DNA of 64,000 nt from Pseudomonas sp. 8AS (GTDB lineage Bacteria > Pseudomonadota > Gammaproteobacteria > Pseudomonadales > Pseudomonadaceae): positions 3,552,904 to 3,616,903 of the forward strand of contig NZ_LR733406.1 in NCBI RefSeq assembly GCF_902506505.1, in the 5' to 3' direction. The notes beneath the pieces are model-generated. The model saw nothing but the letters and a program-made list of their open reading frames with translations, had not been told where the DNA came from and ran no database searches. This document shows positions 55,735-64,000 of the stretch, piece by piece. The position numbers and the translations under genes were made by a program. How positions within the stretch are numbered: position 1 is the first letter of the stretch; the number at the start of each line of letters is the position of its first letter.

Positions 55735-58131
55735 ATGACCAGCACCGCCCCCCTGACCCGCTTCGACCTGCCGATCGCCGGCATGACCTGCGCCAGCTGC
55801 GCCGGGCGCATCGAGCGGGCCCTCGGCAAACTGCCGGCTGTGCGCCAGGCCAGCGTCAACCTGGCCAGCGAGCGCGCCCAGGTCGAGGCGCCGGCGGGCA
55901 GCCTGCCCGGCCTGATCGAGGCGGTGCAGCAGGCCGGCTACTCGGTGCCGCTGCAGAGCATCGAGCTGAGCCTGGGCGGCATGACCTGCGCCAGCTGCGC
56001 CGGACGCATCGAGCGGGCCCTGGGCAAGGTCGCCGGGGTGCGCGCGGTCAGCGTCAACCTGGCCAGCGAGCGGGCGCGGGTCGAACTGCTGCAGGGCACC
56101 GCCGTGGCCAGCCTGATCGCCGCCGTGGAGGCCGCCGGCTACTCGGCGCGCCCGCTCGACAGCACGCCGCCGGCCGACCCGCAGGCCGCCCTGCGCCGCG
56201 AACGCCTGGCCGTGCTGCTGGCCATCGCGCTGGCCACCCCTCTCGTCGTGCCGATGCTGGCCGAGTGGGCCGGCCTGCACTGGATGCTGCCGGCCTGGGT
56301 GCAGTTCGCCCTGGCCACGCCGGTGCAGTTCATCCTCGGCGCGCGCTTCTATGTCGCCGCCTGGAAAGCCGTGCGCGCCGGCAGCGGCAACATGGACCTG
56401 CTGGTGGCCCTGGGCACCAGCGCCGGCTACGGCCTGAGCCTGTACCTGTGGGCCACGGCGCAGCACCAGGTGCCGCACCTGTATTTCGAGGCCTCGGCGG
56501 TGGTCATCGCCCTGGTGCTGCTCGGCAAGTACCTGGAAAGCCGCGCCAAGCGCCAGACCAGCGCGGCCATCCGCGCCCTCGAAGCCCTGCGCCCGGAGCG
56601 CGCGGTACGCCTGCGCGACGGGCGCGAGGAAGAAGTTGCGATCGGCGAACTGCACCTGGCCGACCTGGTGGTGGTCAGGCCCGGCGAGCGCTTCCCGGTC
56701 GACGGCGAGGTCATCGACGGCCACAGCCAGGCCGACGAGGCGCTGATCAGCGGCGAGAGCCTGCCGGTGAGCAAGGCCCCCGGCGACCGGGTCACCGGCG
56801 GCGCGATCAATGGCGAGGGCCGCCTGCTGGTACGCACCACCGCTTTGGGCGGGGAAACCGTGCTGGCGCGCATCATCCGCCTGGTCGAGGACGCCCAGGC
56901 GGCCAAGGCACCGATCCAGAAACTGGTGGACCGGGTCAGCGCGGTGTTCGTCCCGGCCGTGCTGCTGATCGCCGCGCTGACTCTGGCCGGCTGGCTGCTG
57001 GCCGGCGCCGGCCTGGAGCAGGCGCTGATCAACGCCGTGGCCGTGCTGGTGATCGCCTGCCCCTGCGCCCTCGGCCTGGCCACCCCCGCGGCGATCATGG
57101 CCGGCACCGGCGTGGCGGCGCGCCACGGCATCCTGATCAAGGACGCCGAGGCCCTGGAACTGGCGCACAAGGTCGGCGTGGTGGCCTTCGACAAGACCGG
57201 CACCCTCACCTCCGGACAGCCGCATATCGTCCACCTGGCCGCCGTGGCGGGGGACGAGGACGAACTGCTGCGCCTGGCCGGCGCCCTGCAGCAGGGCAGC
57301 GAACACCCGCTGGCGCATGCCGTGCTGCAGGCCGCCAGCGCCCGCCAGCTGCAATTGCCCAGCGTCAGCGCCAGCCAGGCCCTGAGCGGCCGCGGCACCC
57401 AGGGCCGGGTGGAGGATCGCCTACTGGCCCTGGGCAACCAGCGCCTGCGCGACGAACTGCAGCTGACGGCCGCCGGGCTGCAGGAGCAGGCCAGCGCCTG
57501 GGAGGCCGAAGGCCGCACCCTGTCCTGGCTGCTGGAATGCGCGCCGCAGCCGCGCGTGCTCGGCCTGCTGGCCTTTGGCGACAGCCTCAAGGCCGGCGCC
57601 GGCGAGGCGATCCAGGCCTTGCGCGCACGCGGCATCCACAGCCACCTGATCAGCGGCGACAACGCCGGCAGCGCCACCGCCGTGGGCCGTGCGCTGGGCA
57701 TCGACCAGGTGCATGCCCAGGTATTGCCGGCGGACAAGGCCGCGCATATCGCCGCCCTCAAGCACGGCGGCACCACGGTGGCGATGGTCGGCGACGGCAT
57801 CAACGACGCCCCGGCCCTGGCCGCCGCCGATGTCGGCATCGCCATGGGCGGCGGCACCGACGTGGCCATGCACGCGGCCGGCATCACCCTGATGCGCGGC
57901 GACCCGCGCCTGGTGCCGGCGGCGCTGGAAATCAGCCGGCGCACCTGGCGCAAGATCCAGCAGAACCTGTTCTGGGCCTTCGTCTACAACCTGGTGGGCA
58001 TTCCGCTGGCGGCCTTCGGCCTGCTCAACCCGATGGTCGCCGGCGCGGCCATGGCCCTGTCCAGCGTCAGCGTGGTGAGCAACGCCCTGCTGCTCAAGCG
58101 CTGGCGGCCGAGCGAGGGGCAGCAGCCATGA
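55735..58131 (+). CDS. copA: Cu(I)-exporting P1B-type ATPase
   Basis: A 798-residue copper pump. Two N-terminal metal-binding domains each carry GMTCASC (residues about 16 and 82); eight transmembrane helices follow. The membrane CPC motif is in [15 protein letters not shown] (Cys about 442), the phosphorylated Asp486 in [12 protein letters not shown], with the HP motif in SEHPLAHAV and hinge [10 protein letters not shown] near 686. It exports cytosolic Cu(I) to the periplasm. cueR overlaps its stop codon (ATGA), an operon that lets the sensor be made with the pump. GGAGATCGCC precedes the ATG. Confidence 0.95.
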   Translation: MTSTAPLTRFDLPIAGMTCASCAGRIERALGKLPAVRQASVNLASERAQVEAPAGSLPGLIEAVQQAGYSVPLQSIELSLGGMTCASCAGRIERALGKVAGVRAVSVNLASERARVELLQGTAVASLIAAVEAAGYSARPLDSTPPADPQAALRRERLAVLLAIALATPLVVPMLAEWAGLHWMLPAWVQFALATPVQFILGARFYVAAWKAVRAGSGNMDLLVALGTSAGYGLSLYLWATAQHQVPHLYFEASAVVIALVLLGKYLESRAKRQTSAAIRALEALRPERAVRLRDGREEEVAIGELHLADLVVVRPGERFPVDGEVIDGHSQADEALISGESLPVSKAPGDRVTGGAINGEGRLLVRTTALGGETVLARIIRLVEDAQAAKAPIQKLVDRVSAVFVPAVLLIAALTLAGWLLAGAGLEQALINAVAVLVIACPCALGLATPAAIMAGTGVAARHGILIKDAEALELAHKVGVVAFDKTGTLTSGQPHIVHLAAVAGDEDELLRLAGALQQGSEHPLAHAVLQAASARQLQLPSVSASQALSGRGTQGRVEDRLLALGNQRLRDELQLTAAGLQEQASAWEAEGRTLSWLLECAPQPRVLGLLAFGDSLKAGAGEAIQALRARGIHSHLISGDNAGSATAVGRALGIDQVHAQVLPADKAAHIAALKHGGTTVAMVGDGINDAPALAAADVGIAMGGGTDVAMHAAGITLMRGDPRLVPAALEISRRTWRKIQQNLFWAFVYNLVGIPLAAFGLLNPMVAGAAMALSSVSVVSNALLLKRWRPSEGQQP

Positions 58132-58532
58132 ATATCGGCCAGGCCGCCCGGCAATCCGGGCTCAGCACCAAGATGATCCGCTACTACGAGTCGATCGGCC
58201 TGCTGCGGCCGGCCGGGCGCAGCGCCAGCGGCTACCGCCTGTACGGCGAGCAGGACCTGCATGTGCTGGCCTTCATCAAGCGCTCGCGCGACCTGGGCTT
58301 CGCCCTGGAGGAAGTCGGCAAGCTGCTCACCCTGTGGCAGGACCGTGGCCGCGCCAGCGCCGACGTGAAGGCCCTGGCGCTGAGCCATATCGACACACTG
58401 AACCGCAAGATCGCCGAACTGAGCGCCCTGCGCGACACCCTCGACGAGCTGGCGCAGCACTGCCAGGGCGACCACCGGCCGGATTGCCCGATTCTCAGGG
58501 ACCTGGAATCGGGCTGCTGCCAGAAGGGATAA
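58128..58532 (+). CDS. cueR: MerR-family copper sensor CueR
   Basis: A 134-residue MerR regulator. The N-terminal winged helix is [20 protein letters not shown], the dimer helix follows, and the C-terminal metal loop has [11 protein letters not shown], the two cysteines spaced as in CueR, plus a CC pair near the end (SGCCQKG). It activates promoters with 19-bp spacers, such as those before copZ and copA. ATG 58128 overlaps the copA stop. Confidence 0.93.
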   Translation: MNIGQAARQSGLSTKMIRYYESIGLLRPAGRSASGYRLYGEQDLHVLAFIKRSRDLGFALEEVGKLLTLWQDRGRASADVKALALSHIDTLNRKIAELSALRDTLDELAQHCQGDHRPDCPILRDLESGCCQKG

Positions 58533-58543
58533 GCAGGCGAATC

Positions 58544-58740
58544 AGAACCTGTTCAAAGTCTCGCGAGCTAGAGCCAGGCAAGGCGAGATCGGGCGAAGAA
58601 GCGCAGTTTACGAGTTGTAAATGGCATGACTCGTTTCACTCGCCCTTCGGGTCACGCTAAAGCGCGCTAGCGGCAAGCCGCTTTCTGAGCCCGATTTCAA
58701 CGCAGCATGGCCGACGCGCAGCAGACTTTTAACAGGTTCT
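58544..58740. mobile_element. 197-bp miniature inverted-repeat element abutting the ferritin gene
   Basis: Ends are 18-bp inverted repeats with one mismatch: AGAACCTGTTCAAAGTCT (58544-58561) and the reverse complement of AGAACCTGTTAAAAGTCT (58723-58740). The interior includes CGCGAGCTAGAGCCAGGCAA and AGCGCAGTTTACGAGTTGTA and has no gene. As I recall, this sequence type recurs in Pseudomonas genomes. Its last base is the first base of the ferritin stop codon (58740-58742), so the element lies exactly at the gene's end. Terminal CTGTT..AAAGTC recalls the element at 2781. Confidence 0.75.
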
Positions 58741-59204
58741 CAGGCCTGGGATTGCAGATAGTTCTGCAGGCCCACCCGGTCGATCAGGCCGAGCTGCTGC
58801 TCCAGCCAGTAGGCGTGGTCTTCCTCGGTGTCCTTGAGCTGCAGGGCGAGGATGTCGCGACTGACGTAATCCTGGTGCAGCTCGCACAGGGTGATGCCCT
58901 TGCTCAGCGCCTCGCGCACCTCGTATTCCAGCCGGAGGTCGGCGCGCAGCATGTCCGGCACGCTGGCGCCGGGCTGGATGGCCTTGGGCGTCATGTCCGG
59001 GGTGGCTTCGAGGAACAGGATGCGCTTGAGCAGGGCATCGGCGTGTTCGGTCTCCTCCTGCATCTCGTGATTGAGCCGTTCGTAGAGCTTGTCGAAGCCC
59101 CAGTCCTGGTACATCCGCGAATGCAGGAAATACTGGTCGCGGGCAGCGAGCTCACCGCGCAGCAGGTCTTTCAGGTATTCGATGACTTCAGCCTGGCCTT
59201 GCAT
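58740..59204 (-). CDS. ftnA: bacterial ferritin, FtnA-like (heme-free bacterioferritin relative)
   Basis: A 154-residue four-helix ferritin starting at ATG 59202-59204 ([20 protein letters not shown]). Diiron ligands are in place: Glu18, Glu51 with His54 ([14 protein letters not shown]) and Glu/His in [14 protein letters not shown]. The heme-ligating Met52 of true bacterioferritins is Thr here, so it should not bind heme. It closely resembles P. aeruginosa PA4235 (formerly BfrA, renamed FtnA). It stores iron as ferrihydrite. The upstream AAGGA is eight bases from the start; a long N-terminal extension of the frame is not real. Confidence 0.9.
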   Translation of the reverse strand: MQGQAEVIEYLKDLLRGELAARDQYFLHSRMYQDWGFDKLYERLNHEMQEETEHADALLKRILFLEATPDMTPKAIQPGASVPDMLRADLRLEYEVREALSKGITLCELHQDYVSRDILALQLKDTEEDHAYWLEQQLGLIDRVGLQNYLQSQA

Positions 59205-59355
59205 GGGAGGTGTCCTTGGCAAACATGACGAATCAGAAGGACAAGCTTCGACCCCCTTGGCCCAATGGTCAAGAAGCCGCCGGCACGGAAACCCAGCCCC
59301 GCGCGCATCCGGTGGGCCGCGCCAGCGCCCGGCAAACCCCGCCGCTGCGGCTTGC

Positions 59356-60255
59356 TTATGGGCGGGCGGGATCGACGGGCACGCCAGCGCCGCGCCCGAA
59401 CAACCCGGCCGGCAGCACGGTGATGGCCAGCCCGCCGAACACCAGGGCACAGGCCAGCCAACCCAAGGCGGTCAGGGCCTCGCCCAGCAGCAGCCAGCCG
59501 GCCAGCAGCCCGGACACCGGCACCGCCAGGGCGAACGGGGTGACCTGGCTGGCCGGGTAGCGGCGCAGCAGGAAACTCCAGATGGCGAAGCCCACCGTGG
59601 TGGCAAGGAAGGCGATGTACAGCAGCGCGCCGATCCCCGCCCAGCTGGCCTGGCTCAGCGCCGTGGCGATCGCCTGCGGGCCTTCGAACAGATAAGACAG
59701 CCCCAGCAGCGGCAAGGGCGGCACCAGGCTGACCCAGCAGATCAGGCGCAGCATGTCGGTCGCCCCGGAGCGCTTGGTGGCGATATTGGCGCAGGCCCAG
59801 GCCAGCGCCGCGGCGACCACCAGGGCGAAGGCCAGCAGGCTGTCACCCAGCGGCCGCTGCGCGCCGATCAGCAGCAGACCGCCGGCCGCCAGCAGCAGGC
59901 CGCACAGGGCACGCCGGCTGGGACGCTCGCCGAGCAGCACGGCGGCGATCAGCACGGTGAAGAACACCTGGCTCTGCAGCACCAGCGACGACAGCCCGGC
60001 CGGCATGCCCAGGTGCATGCCGACGAACAGCAGACCGAACTTGATCACCCCCAGCAGCAGGCCGATCTGCACGATGCGCCACAGCGGCGCCGGCAGCGGG
60101 CCGCGCAGGAACAGCAGCGGCAGCGCCGCCAGGGCGAAACGCAGGGCGCAGAACAGCAGCGGCGGGAAGTCCGCCAGGCCGACCTTGATCACCACGAAGT
60201 TGAGGCCCCAGATCAGGGTGACCAGCAGGGCCAGGCAGATATGCGAGGGGGTCAT
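59356..60255 (-). CDS. EamA-family (DMT) transporter
   Basis: A 299-residue permease with ten helices in two EamA repeats: [20 protein letters not shown] opens repeat 1 and [24 protein letters not shown] sequence ([20 protein letters not shown]) opens repeat 2. The start is ATG 60253-60255; the longer frame adds ten residues. This group (RhtA/EamA) exports amino acids or metabolites; substrate unknown. It is 151 bp from the ferritin gene on the same strand, with separate promoters likely. Confidence 0.87.
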   Translation of the reverse strand: MTPSHICLALLVTLIWGLNFVVIKVGLADFPPLLFCALRFALAALPLLFLRGPLPAPLWRIVQIGLLLGVIKFGLLFVGMHLGMPAGLSSLVLQSQVFFTVLIAAVLLGERPSRRALCGLLLAAGGLLLIGAQRPLGDSLLAFALVVAAALAWACANIATKRSGATDMLRLICWVSLVPPLPLLGLSYLFEGPQAIATALSQASWAGIGALLYIAFLATTVGFAIWSFLLRRYPASQVTPFALAVPVSGLLAGWLLLGEALTALGWLACALVFGGLAITVLPAGLFGRGAGVPVDPARP

Positions 60256-60416
60256 GGCGGGGCTCCGAAGAAACTCCCAGCACACTAGCAGCTGGTCGCC
60301 CGGCTTTCCCGGTACAGTTGCCGAGCAACAGCGCCAGGCCTGCCGATATCCTCAGGACACTGCCGCTCCCACAACAGCGCATGAGCGTCCGGGTTTGGCC
60401 AACCGCCAGAACAAAA

Positions 60417-60438
60417 ACGCCCGCTATGCAGCGGGCGT
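60417..60438 (-). terminator. terminator after the RIO kinase gene
   Basis: Minus strand ACGCCCGCT-GCAT-AGCGGGCGT followed by TTTTGTT, about 15 bases past the stop codon. Confidence 0.85.
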
Positions 60439-60453
60439 TGCCATGAACAGCGA

Positions 60454-61341
60454 TCAGCCGGCCCAGGGCGGCGGCGGTGGCTCGCCCTGCGGCGCATCCT
60501 CGGCGTTGCGCAGGGCTTCCAGGCGCGCCTGTTCGGCCAGGACGGCCTTGATCTCGCGCATCACCGCCTCGACGTCGGCCTCCTCCTCCGGCTCGTCGAA
60601 CTCGCCGGTCAGCGGGCTCTCCGGGGTCAGCTTGCCGGCCTCGAACAGCGCCCACATCTCCTTGGCATACTTGGTATAGCGCAACTCTGGAGCGAACTGG
60701 CCGAAATATTCGGCCATGTTGCGCACATCGCGCTCGAGCATGGCAAAGGCATGGTTGTTCGCCGCAGCGTCCACCGCCTGCGGCAGGTCGATGATCACCG
60801 GTCCGTCCGGGCCGAGCAGCACGTTGAATTCGGAGAGGTCGCCATGGACCAGGCCGGCGCACAGCATCTTGACGATCTCACCAATCATGAAGCCATGGAA
60901 TTCGCGGGCATCTTCGGGCAACAGCTCGACATCGTTCAGACGCGGCGCGGCATCGCCGTAACCATCGTCGACCATTTCCATGAGCAGCACGCCGTCCTGG
61001 TAGTCGTAGGGCTTGGGCACCCGCACGCCGGCGGCGGCCAGGCGGAACAGGGCGGCCACTTCGGCGTTCTGCCAGGCCTCCTCCTGCTCCTTGCGGCCAT
61101 GCTTGCTGCCCTTGGCCATGGCCCGGGCGTCGCGGCTGTTGCGGGTCTTGCGGCCTTCCTGGTATTCGGCGGCCTGGCGGAAGCCACGCTTGTTGGCTTC
61201 CTTGTAGACCTTGGCGCAGCGCAGTTCGCTGCCGCAGCGCACGACATAGACAGCGGCTTCCTTGCCGCTCATCAGCGGACGGATCACCTCGTCGATCAAA
61301 CCATCTTCAAGCACGGGTTCCAGGCGTTTCGGGGTCTTCAT
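60454..61341 (-). CDS. RIO-family serine protein kinase
   Basis: A 295-residue RIO1-type kinase. The nucleotide-binding start is PLMSGKEAAVYVVRCG with Lys in CAKVYKEANKRGF; the catalytic loop is LVHGDLSEFNVLLG and the metal site VIIDLPQAVD. The C-terminus is acidic and Pro-rich (EFDEPEEEADVEAVMREIKA). Bacterial RIO kinases of this form are widespread in pseudomonads (PA4780 in PAO1, as I recall); targets are unknown. It is followed by a strong terminator. Confidence 0.9.
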   Translation of the reverse strand: MKTPKRLEPVLEDGLIDEVIRPLMSGKEAAVYVVRCGSELRCAKVYKEANKRGFRQAAEYQEGRKTRNSRDARAMAKGSKHGRKEQEEAWQNAEVAALFRLAAAGVRVPKPYDYQDGVLLMEMVDDGYGDAAPRLNDVELLPEDAREFHGFMIGEIVKMLCAGLVHGDLSEFNVLLGPDGPVIIDLPQAVDAAANNHAFAMLERDVRNMAEYFGQFAPELRYTKYAKEMWALFEAGKLTPESPLTGEFDEPEEEADVEAVMREIKAVLAEQARLEALRNAEDAPQGEPPPPPWAG

Positions 61342-61460
61342 TGCGCGGGCTTAGGGTCCTGTCGAAAAGGCGGCGTGAAAGCCTGTCGTTATACGGCAAT
61401 CCGGCGTTCTCGCACAGATTAGGGTCTGTTCCCGGTTTGTTCACGAAACGCAAACAGCCC

Positions 61461-62348
61461 CTAACGGACCAGCAGGCTACGCCGCAGGGCCTCGATGGCA
61501 TAGCGCACCTTGGCCGGCTGGGCGTCGCGGCGCGGGGTGACCAGATGAATGCCCAGTGGCGCCGCCTGCCAGGCCGGCAGCAGCGCCAGCAGCTCGCCCC
61601 GGGCCAGCAGCTCGCGGATCTCCGGCTCCGGCTGCAGGGACACGCCCATGCCGGCCAGGGTGAACTGGCGCACCGAGAGGATGTTGTTGCACGCCACCCG
61701 GCTCTCGATGCGCAGGCGCTGCACCGCGCCGCCCGGGCCGTGCAGGGTCACCTGCTGCCAGCGCTCGGTGTTCAGGCTGAGCCAGTCCAGGCCGAGCAAC
61801 TGCTGCGGGCCCTCGATCGGGCCGCAGCGCGCCAGGTAGGCCGGGGCGGCGCACAGCAGCATGCGCCAGTCGGCCACATGGCGGGCCACCAGGCTGGAGT
61901 CTTCCTGCTGACCGACGCGGATGGCCAGGTCGATGCGCTGCTCGATCAGGTCGATCAGCTCGTCGTGGAAGAACAGCCGCAGGCTCAGCTTGGGATGGGC
62001 ACGCAGCAGCGGCGCCAGCGCTTCGCTGAGCAGCTGGCCGGGCAGGCCCACCGGCGCGGCGATGCGCAACTCACCCACCGGCGCATCGCGCAACTCGGCC
62101 AGGCGCTGCTCGGCCTGCTGGGCCAGGGCCAGCACCTGGGCGCAGCTCTCGTAGAAGCTGGCGCCTGCCTCGCTCAGGGTCAGCTTGCGCGTGGTGCGGT
62201 GCAGCAGGCTGACCTGGGTGAGTTCCTCCAGCTTGCGGATCTGCTGGCTGACGGCCGAAGGGGTCATGCCCAGGGCCTCGGCGGCGCCGACCATGGAACC
62301 CTTGTCGACCACCGTGGCGAACAGCGCCATGCGCTTGAGCTGCTCCAT
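61461..62348 (-). CDS. LysR-family regulator (AaeR/DmlR-like)
   Basis: A 295-residue regulator starting at ATG 62346-62348 (MEQLKRMALFATVVDKGSMV). The HTH is GSMVGAAEALGMTPSAVSQQ and IRKLEELTQVSLLHRTTRK-like sequence; the effector domain includes AAPVGLPGQLLSEALAPLLR. It is divergent from the NAD(P)-binding reductase gene, which is its most likely target. The AT-rich 100-bp spacer (TTATTAAGCCCTGCTTAATT near 62348) holds a candidate dyad. Confidence 0.85.
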   Translation of the reverse strand: MEQLKRMALFATVVDKGSMVGAAEALGMTPSAVSQQIRKLEELTQVSLLHRTTRKLTLSEAGASFYESCAQVLALAQQAEQRLAELRDAPVGELRIAAPVGLPGQLLSEALAPLLRAHPKLSLRLFFHDELIDLIEQRIDLAIRVGQQEDSSLVARHVADWRMLLCAAPAYLARCGPIEGPQQLLGLDWLSLNTERWQQVTLHGPGGAVQRLRIESRVACNNILSVRQFTLAGMGVSLQPEPEIRELLARGELLALLPAWQAAPLGIHLVTPRRDAQPAKVRYAIEALRRSLLVR

Positions 62349-62448
62349 TATTAAGCCCTGCTTAATTGTCTAAGCCGATTAAGGCGCTTTTTCTCGGCTT
62401 TATCCAGCGGTGATTATCCATTCACCCCCACTCACCGAGGATGCCCCC

Positions 62449-63090
62449 ATGAAACTCGCCCTGATCGGCGCCACCGGCTATGTCGGCGCGGCCCTGCTCG
62501 AAGAAGCCCTCAGCCGCGGCCACCAGGTCACCGCCCTGGTCCGCAACCCGCAGAAGCTGCCGCAGCACCCGCTGCTCACCGCCGTGCAGGCCGACGTGCA
62601 TGACGTGGCCACGCTGAGCAAGCAGCTGCGCGGCCACGATGCCGTGCTCAGCGCCTTCAACCCCGGCTGGGGCAGCGCCGACATCCGCCAGCAGTTCATC
62701 GCCGGCAGCCAGGCCATCGTCACCGCGACCAAGGCCGCCGGCGTCGCGCGCCTGCTGGTGGTCGGCGGCGCCGGCAGCCTGTATGTGGCGCCGGGCCTGC
62801 AACTGATCGACACGCCGAACTTCCCCGCCGAGTACAAGGAAGGCGCCGAAGGCGCGCGCCAGCTGCTCAACCAGTTGCGCGAAGAACAGCAGCTGCAGTG
62901 GACCTTCCTCTCCCCCGCCGCCCTGCTGCAACCGGGGCCGCGCACCGGGCACTTCCGCCTCGGTGGCGAGCAACTGCTGATGAACGGCGACGCCCCCGCG
63001 CAGATCTCGGTGGCCGACCTGGCGGTGGCCCTGCTCGATGAGACCGAGCAGCCGCAGTACATCCGCCAGCGCTTCACCGTGGCGTATTGA
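62449..63090 (+). CDS. NAD(P)-binding reductase (atypical SDR, YwnB-like)
   Basis: A 213-residue Rossmann protein starting at ATG 62449 (MKLALIGATGYVGAALLEEA) with GATGYVG nucleotide motif. Further core strands: HQVTALVRNPQKLPQHPLLT, GHDAVLSAFNPGW and RLLVVGGAGSLYVAPGLQLI. No Tyr-x3-Lys catalytic pair is obvious, as in NmrA/YwnB relatives, so it may be a reductase for flavins or quinones, or a redox sensor. Divergent LysR neighbours often induce such genes under electrophile stress. CCGAGGATG is upstream. Confidence 0.85.
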   Translation: MKLALIGATGYVGAALLEEALSRGHQVTALVRNPQKLPQHPLLTAVQADVHDVATLSKQLRGHDAVLSAFNPGWGSADIRQQFIAGSQAIVTATKAAGVARLLVVGGAGSLYVAPGLQLIDTPNFPAEYKEGAEGARQLLNQLREEQQLQWTFLSPAALLQPGPRTGHFRLGGEQLLMNGDAPAQISVADLAVALLDETEQPQYIRQRFTVAY

Positions 63091-63128
63091 GATGAACAGT
63101 GGCGCGGGCAGCCGGGCGCCCCGCCCGC

Positions 63129-64000
63129 TCAGTCGGCCGGCAGGGTCATCTCGATGTTTTCCCCCAGCGACTCCTCCAGGCGCTGCAGCTCGCAATGGAT
63201 CGACGCCGCATCGTCGGCCAGGCGCGCGGCGATGCCGGCGAAGGCGTCGGCCGCCTCGATGAAGGCCAGCACTACAGAGGGATCGAAGCGCGTGCCGCTG
63301 GCCGCGCTGATCTGCCTGAGTGCCTCGGCGTGGCTCACCGGCTGCCGGTAGGGATGGCGGCTGGTCAGCTCCTCGTAGCAGCCGACCACGGCCATCAGCC
63401 GCGCGGCCAGGGGGATCTGCTCGCCGCGCAGGCCTTGCGGGTAGCCGCTGCCGTCCCAGTGCTCGTGCTGGCTGTAGACGATGTCGCGGGCATCGCGCAG
63501 GAAGTCGGTGCCGCTGTCCAGCTTCGACTCCGCCGCCAGCAAGGCATCGCGCCCGGCCTCGGCGTGGCGGTGCAGCAGTTGCAGGTCGGCGCCCTGCAGC
63601 GGCCCCGGGCTGAGCAGGATGCGATCCGGCAGGATCAGCTTGCCGATGCCATGCAGCAGCGCCGCCTTGCCCAGCCGGGCGATGCGCTCGCCGCCGAGCT
63701 CGGCGGCCAGGATCGGCTGCTGGCGGGCCAGCGCCGCGGCCAGGGTGCACATGTAGGGTTCGATCCGCGCCAGGTGCCTGCCGCAGGGGTTGTCGCGCAT
63801 CGCCGCCAGGCTGGCCATGGCCTCGATGGTCACGTCCTGCAGGCGCTGCATGTCGCGGGTGCGCCGGCGCACCTCCAGCTCCAGGTACTCGCTCTTGTCG
63901 CGCAGGAAGTCGTTGCTGGCCTTGAGCTGCAGCTGCGCCTGCACGCGGGCGAGGACGATGGGCGGGCTGATCGGCTTGGTGATGTAGTCCACCGCGCCCA
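63129..64000 (-). CDS. response regulator with degenerate HD-GYP domain (partial)
   Basis: The frame is open to the right edge, so the N-terminus is missing. The visible part starts in the end of a receiver domain (VDYITKPISPPIVLARVQAQ), a coiled linker (SEYLELEVRRRTRDMQRLQD), and an HD-GYP-type domain of about 190 residues. Key metal ligands are changed: LLHGIGKLILPD has Gly for the Asp of HD, IVYSQHEHWDGSGYP has Gln for the first His, and VVGCYEEL has Cys for the Asp of the usual ADVYDAL. GSGYP itself remains. It is probably not an active c-di-GMP phosphodiesterase. It is convergent with the reductase gene, 38 bp apart. Confidence 0.87.
   Translation of the reverse strand, partial: GAVDYITKPISPPIVLARVQAQLQLKASNDFLRDKSEYLELEVRRRTRDMQRLQDVTIEAMASLAAMRDNPCGRHLARIEPYMCTLAAALARQQPILAAELGGERIARLGKAALLHGIGKLILPDRILLSPGPLQGADLQLLHRHAEAGRDALLAAESKLDSGTDFLRDARDIVYSQHEHWDGSGYPQGLRGEQIPLAARLMAVVGCYEELTSRHPYRQPVSHAEALRQISAASGTRFDPSVVLAFIEAADAFAGIAARLADDAASIHCELQRLEESLGENIEMTLPAD

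Noticed and set aside
55707..58532. 941-codon frame overlapping copA and cueR
   Set aside because: Its last third is genuine CueR; the upstream part is a shifted reading of copA with Arg/Gly/Pro-rich nonsense. CueR starts at 58128.
61342..61460. Hairpin TAGGGTCTGTT/AACAGCCCCTA between the RIO kinase and LysR genes as an element end
   Set aside because: Imperfect short arms with no T run and no second end nearby.

Overview
The window is high-GC gammaproteobacterial DNA that reads as a Pseudomonas (sensu lato) chromosome. Evidence: a bkd branched-chain keto-acid dehydrogenase cluster, a PrrF small RNA, a bauC/bauA/bauR set, pseudomonad palindromic repeats, and a long block whose order (rRNA promoter region - msrQ - msrP - pssA - ilvC - ilvH - ilvI - small genes - mrcB - kinase-like gene - cbpA - prrF) matches, as I recall it, the PA4690-PA4704 region of P. 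aeruginosa PAO1. It is not P. aeruginosa itself: only one prrF copy is present, an ilvY-like regulator sits between ilvC and ilvH, and the neighbours of these blocks differ.

Layout. 1-2.5 kb: a SulP anion transporter (cut by the window edge) and an MFS permease. 2.8-5.5 kb: a 186-bp miniature inverted-repeat element, then a visibly lower-GC two-gene unit, a cation/proton antiporter followed one base later by a YbdK-type carboxylate-amine ligase. 5.75-9.1 kb: an Lrp-type regulator divergent from bkdA1-bkdA2-bkdB, where bkdB stops just after its lipoyl domain. 9.08-9.55 kb: a complete rRNA operon promoter and leader region (four tandem sigma-70 promoters and boxA) on the minus strand, aimed at the truncated bkdB, with no 16S gene. 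9.55-25 kb: methionine sulfoxide repair (msrPQ), phosphatidylserine synthesis (pssA), isoleucine/valine synthesis (ilvC, ilvY-like, ilvHI), peptidoglycan synthesis (mrcB), cyclic-nucleotide binding (cbpA) and the Fur-regulated iron-sparing RNA prrF.

25-34 kb is accessory: a PhyH-type oxygenase, a LEA-like lipoprotein, yjdM, a solute-binding protein, two PuuD-type gamma-glutamyl hydrolases, a tandem pair of secreted Tyr/Pro/His-rich proteins, a NYN-domain protein, a 1.1-kb repeat block with long inverted arms, and an outer-membrane barrel. 34-38.4 kb is the beta-alanine locus (bauC, bauA, divergent bauR). 38.6-48.5 kb holds a RutR-like TetR regulator, a cytochrome b/PepSY pair, an alcohol-dehydrogenase-like reductase, gltS, a TAXI-type lipoprotein and a 1297-residue PAS/GAF/GGDEF/EAL protein. 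48.6-55 kb is efflux: a Bcr/CflA permease and an RND pump-adaptor pair divergent from a TetR repressor. 55-58.5 kb is copper defence: copZ, an unknown secreted protein, copA and cueR, with CueR-type operators before copZ and copA. 58.5-64 kb: a second miniature element abutting a ferritin gene, an EamA exporter, a RIO kinase, a LysR/NAD(P)-reductase pair and the start of a degenerate HD-GYP response regulator running off the window.

The most striking object is the bkdB/rRNA-leader junction near 9085. Either a deletion removed the end of bkdB, lpdV and the rRNA genes, leaving rRNA promoters that would transcribe the bkd operon antisense, or the assembly is chimaeric there. No tRNA gene, intact rRNA gene, CRISPR array or full-length insertion sequence was found.
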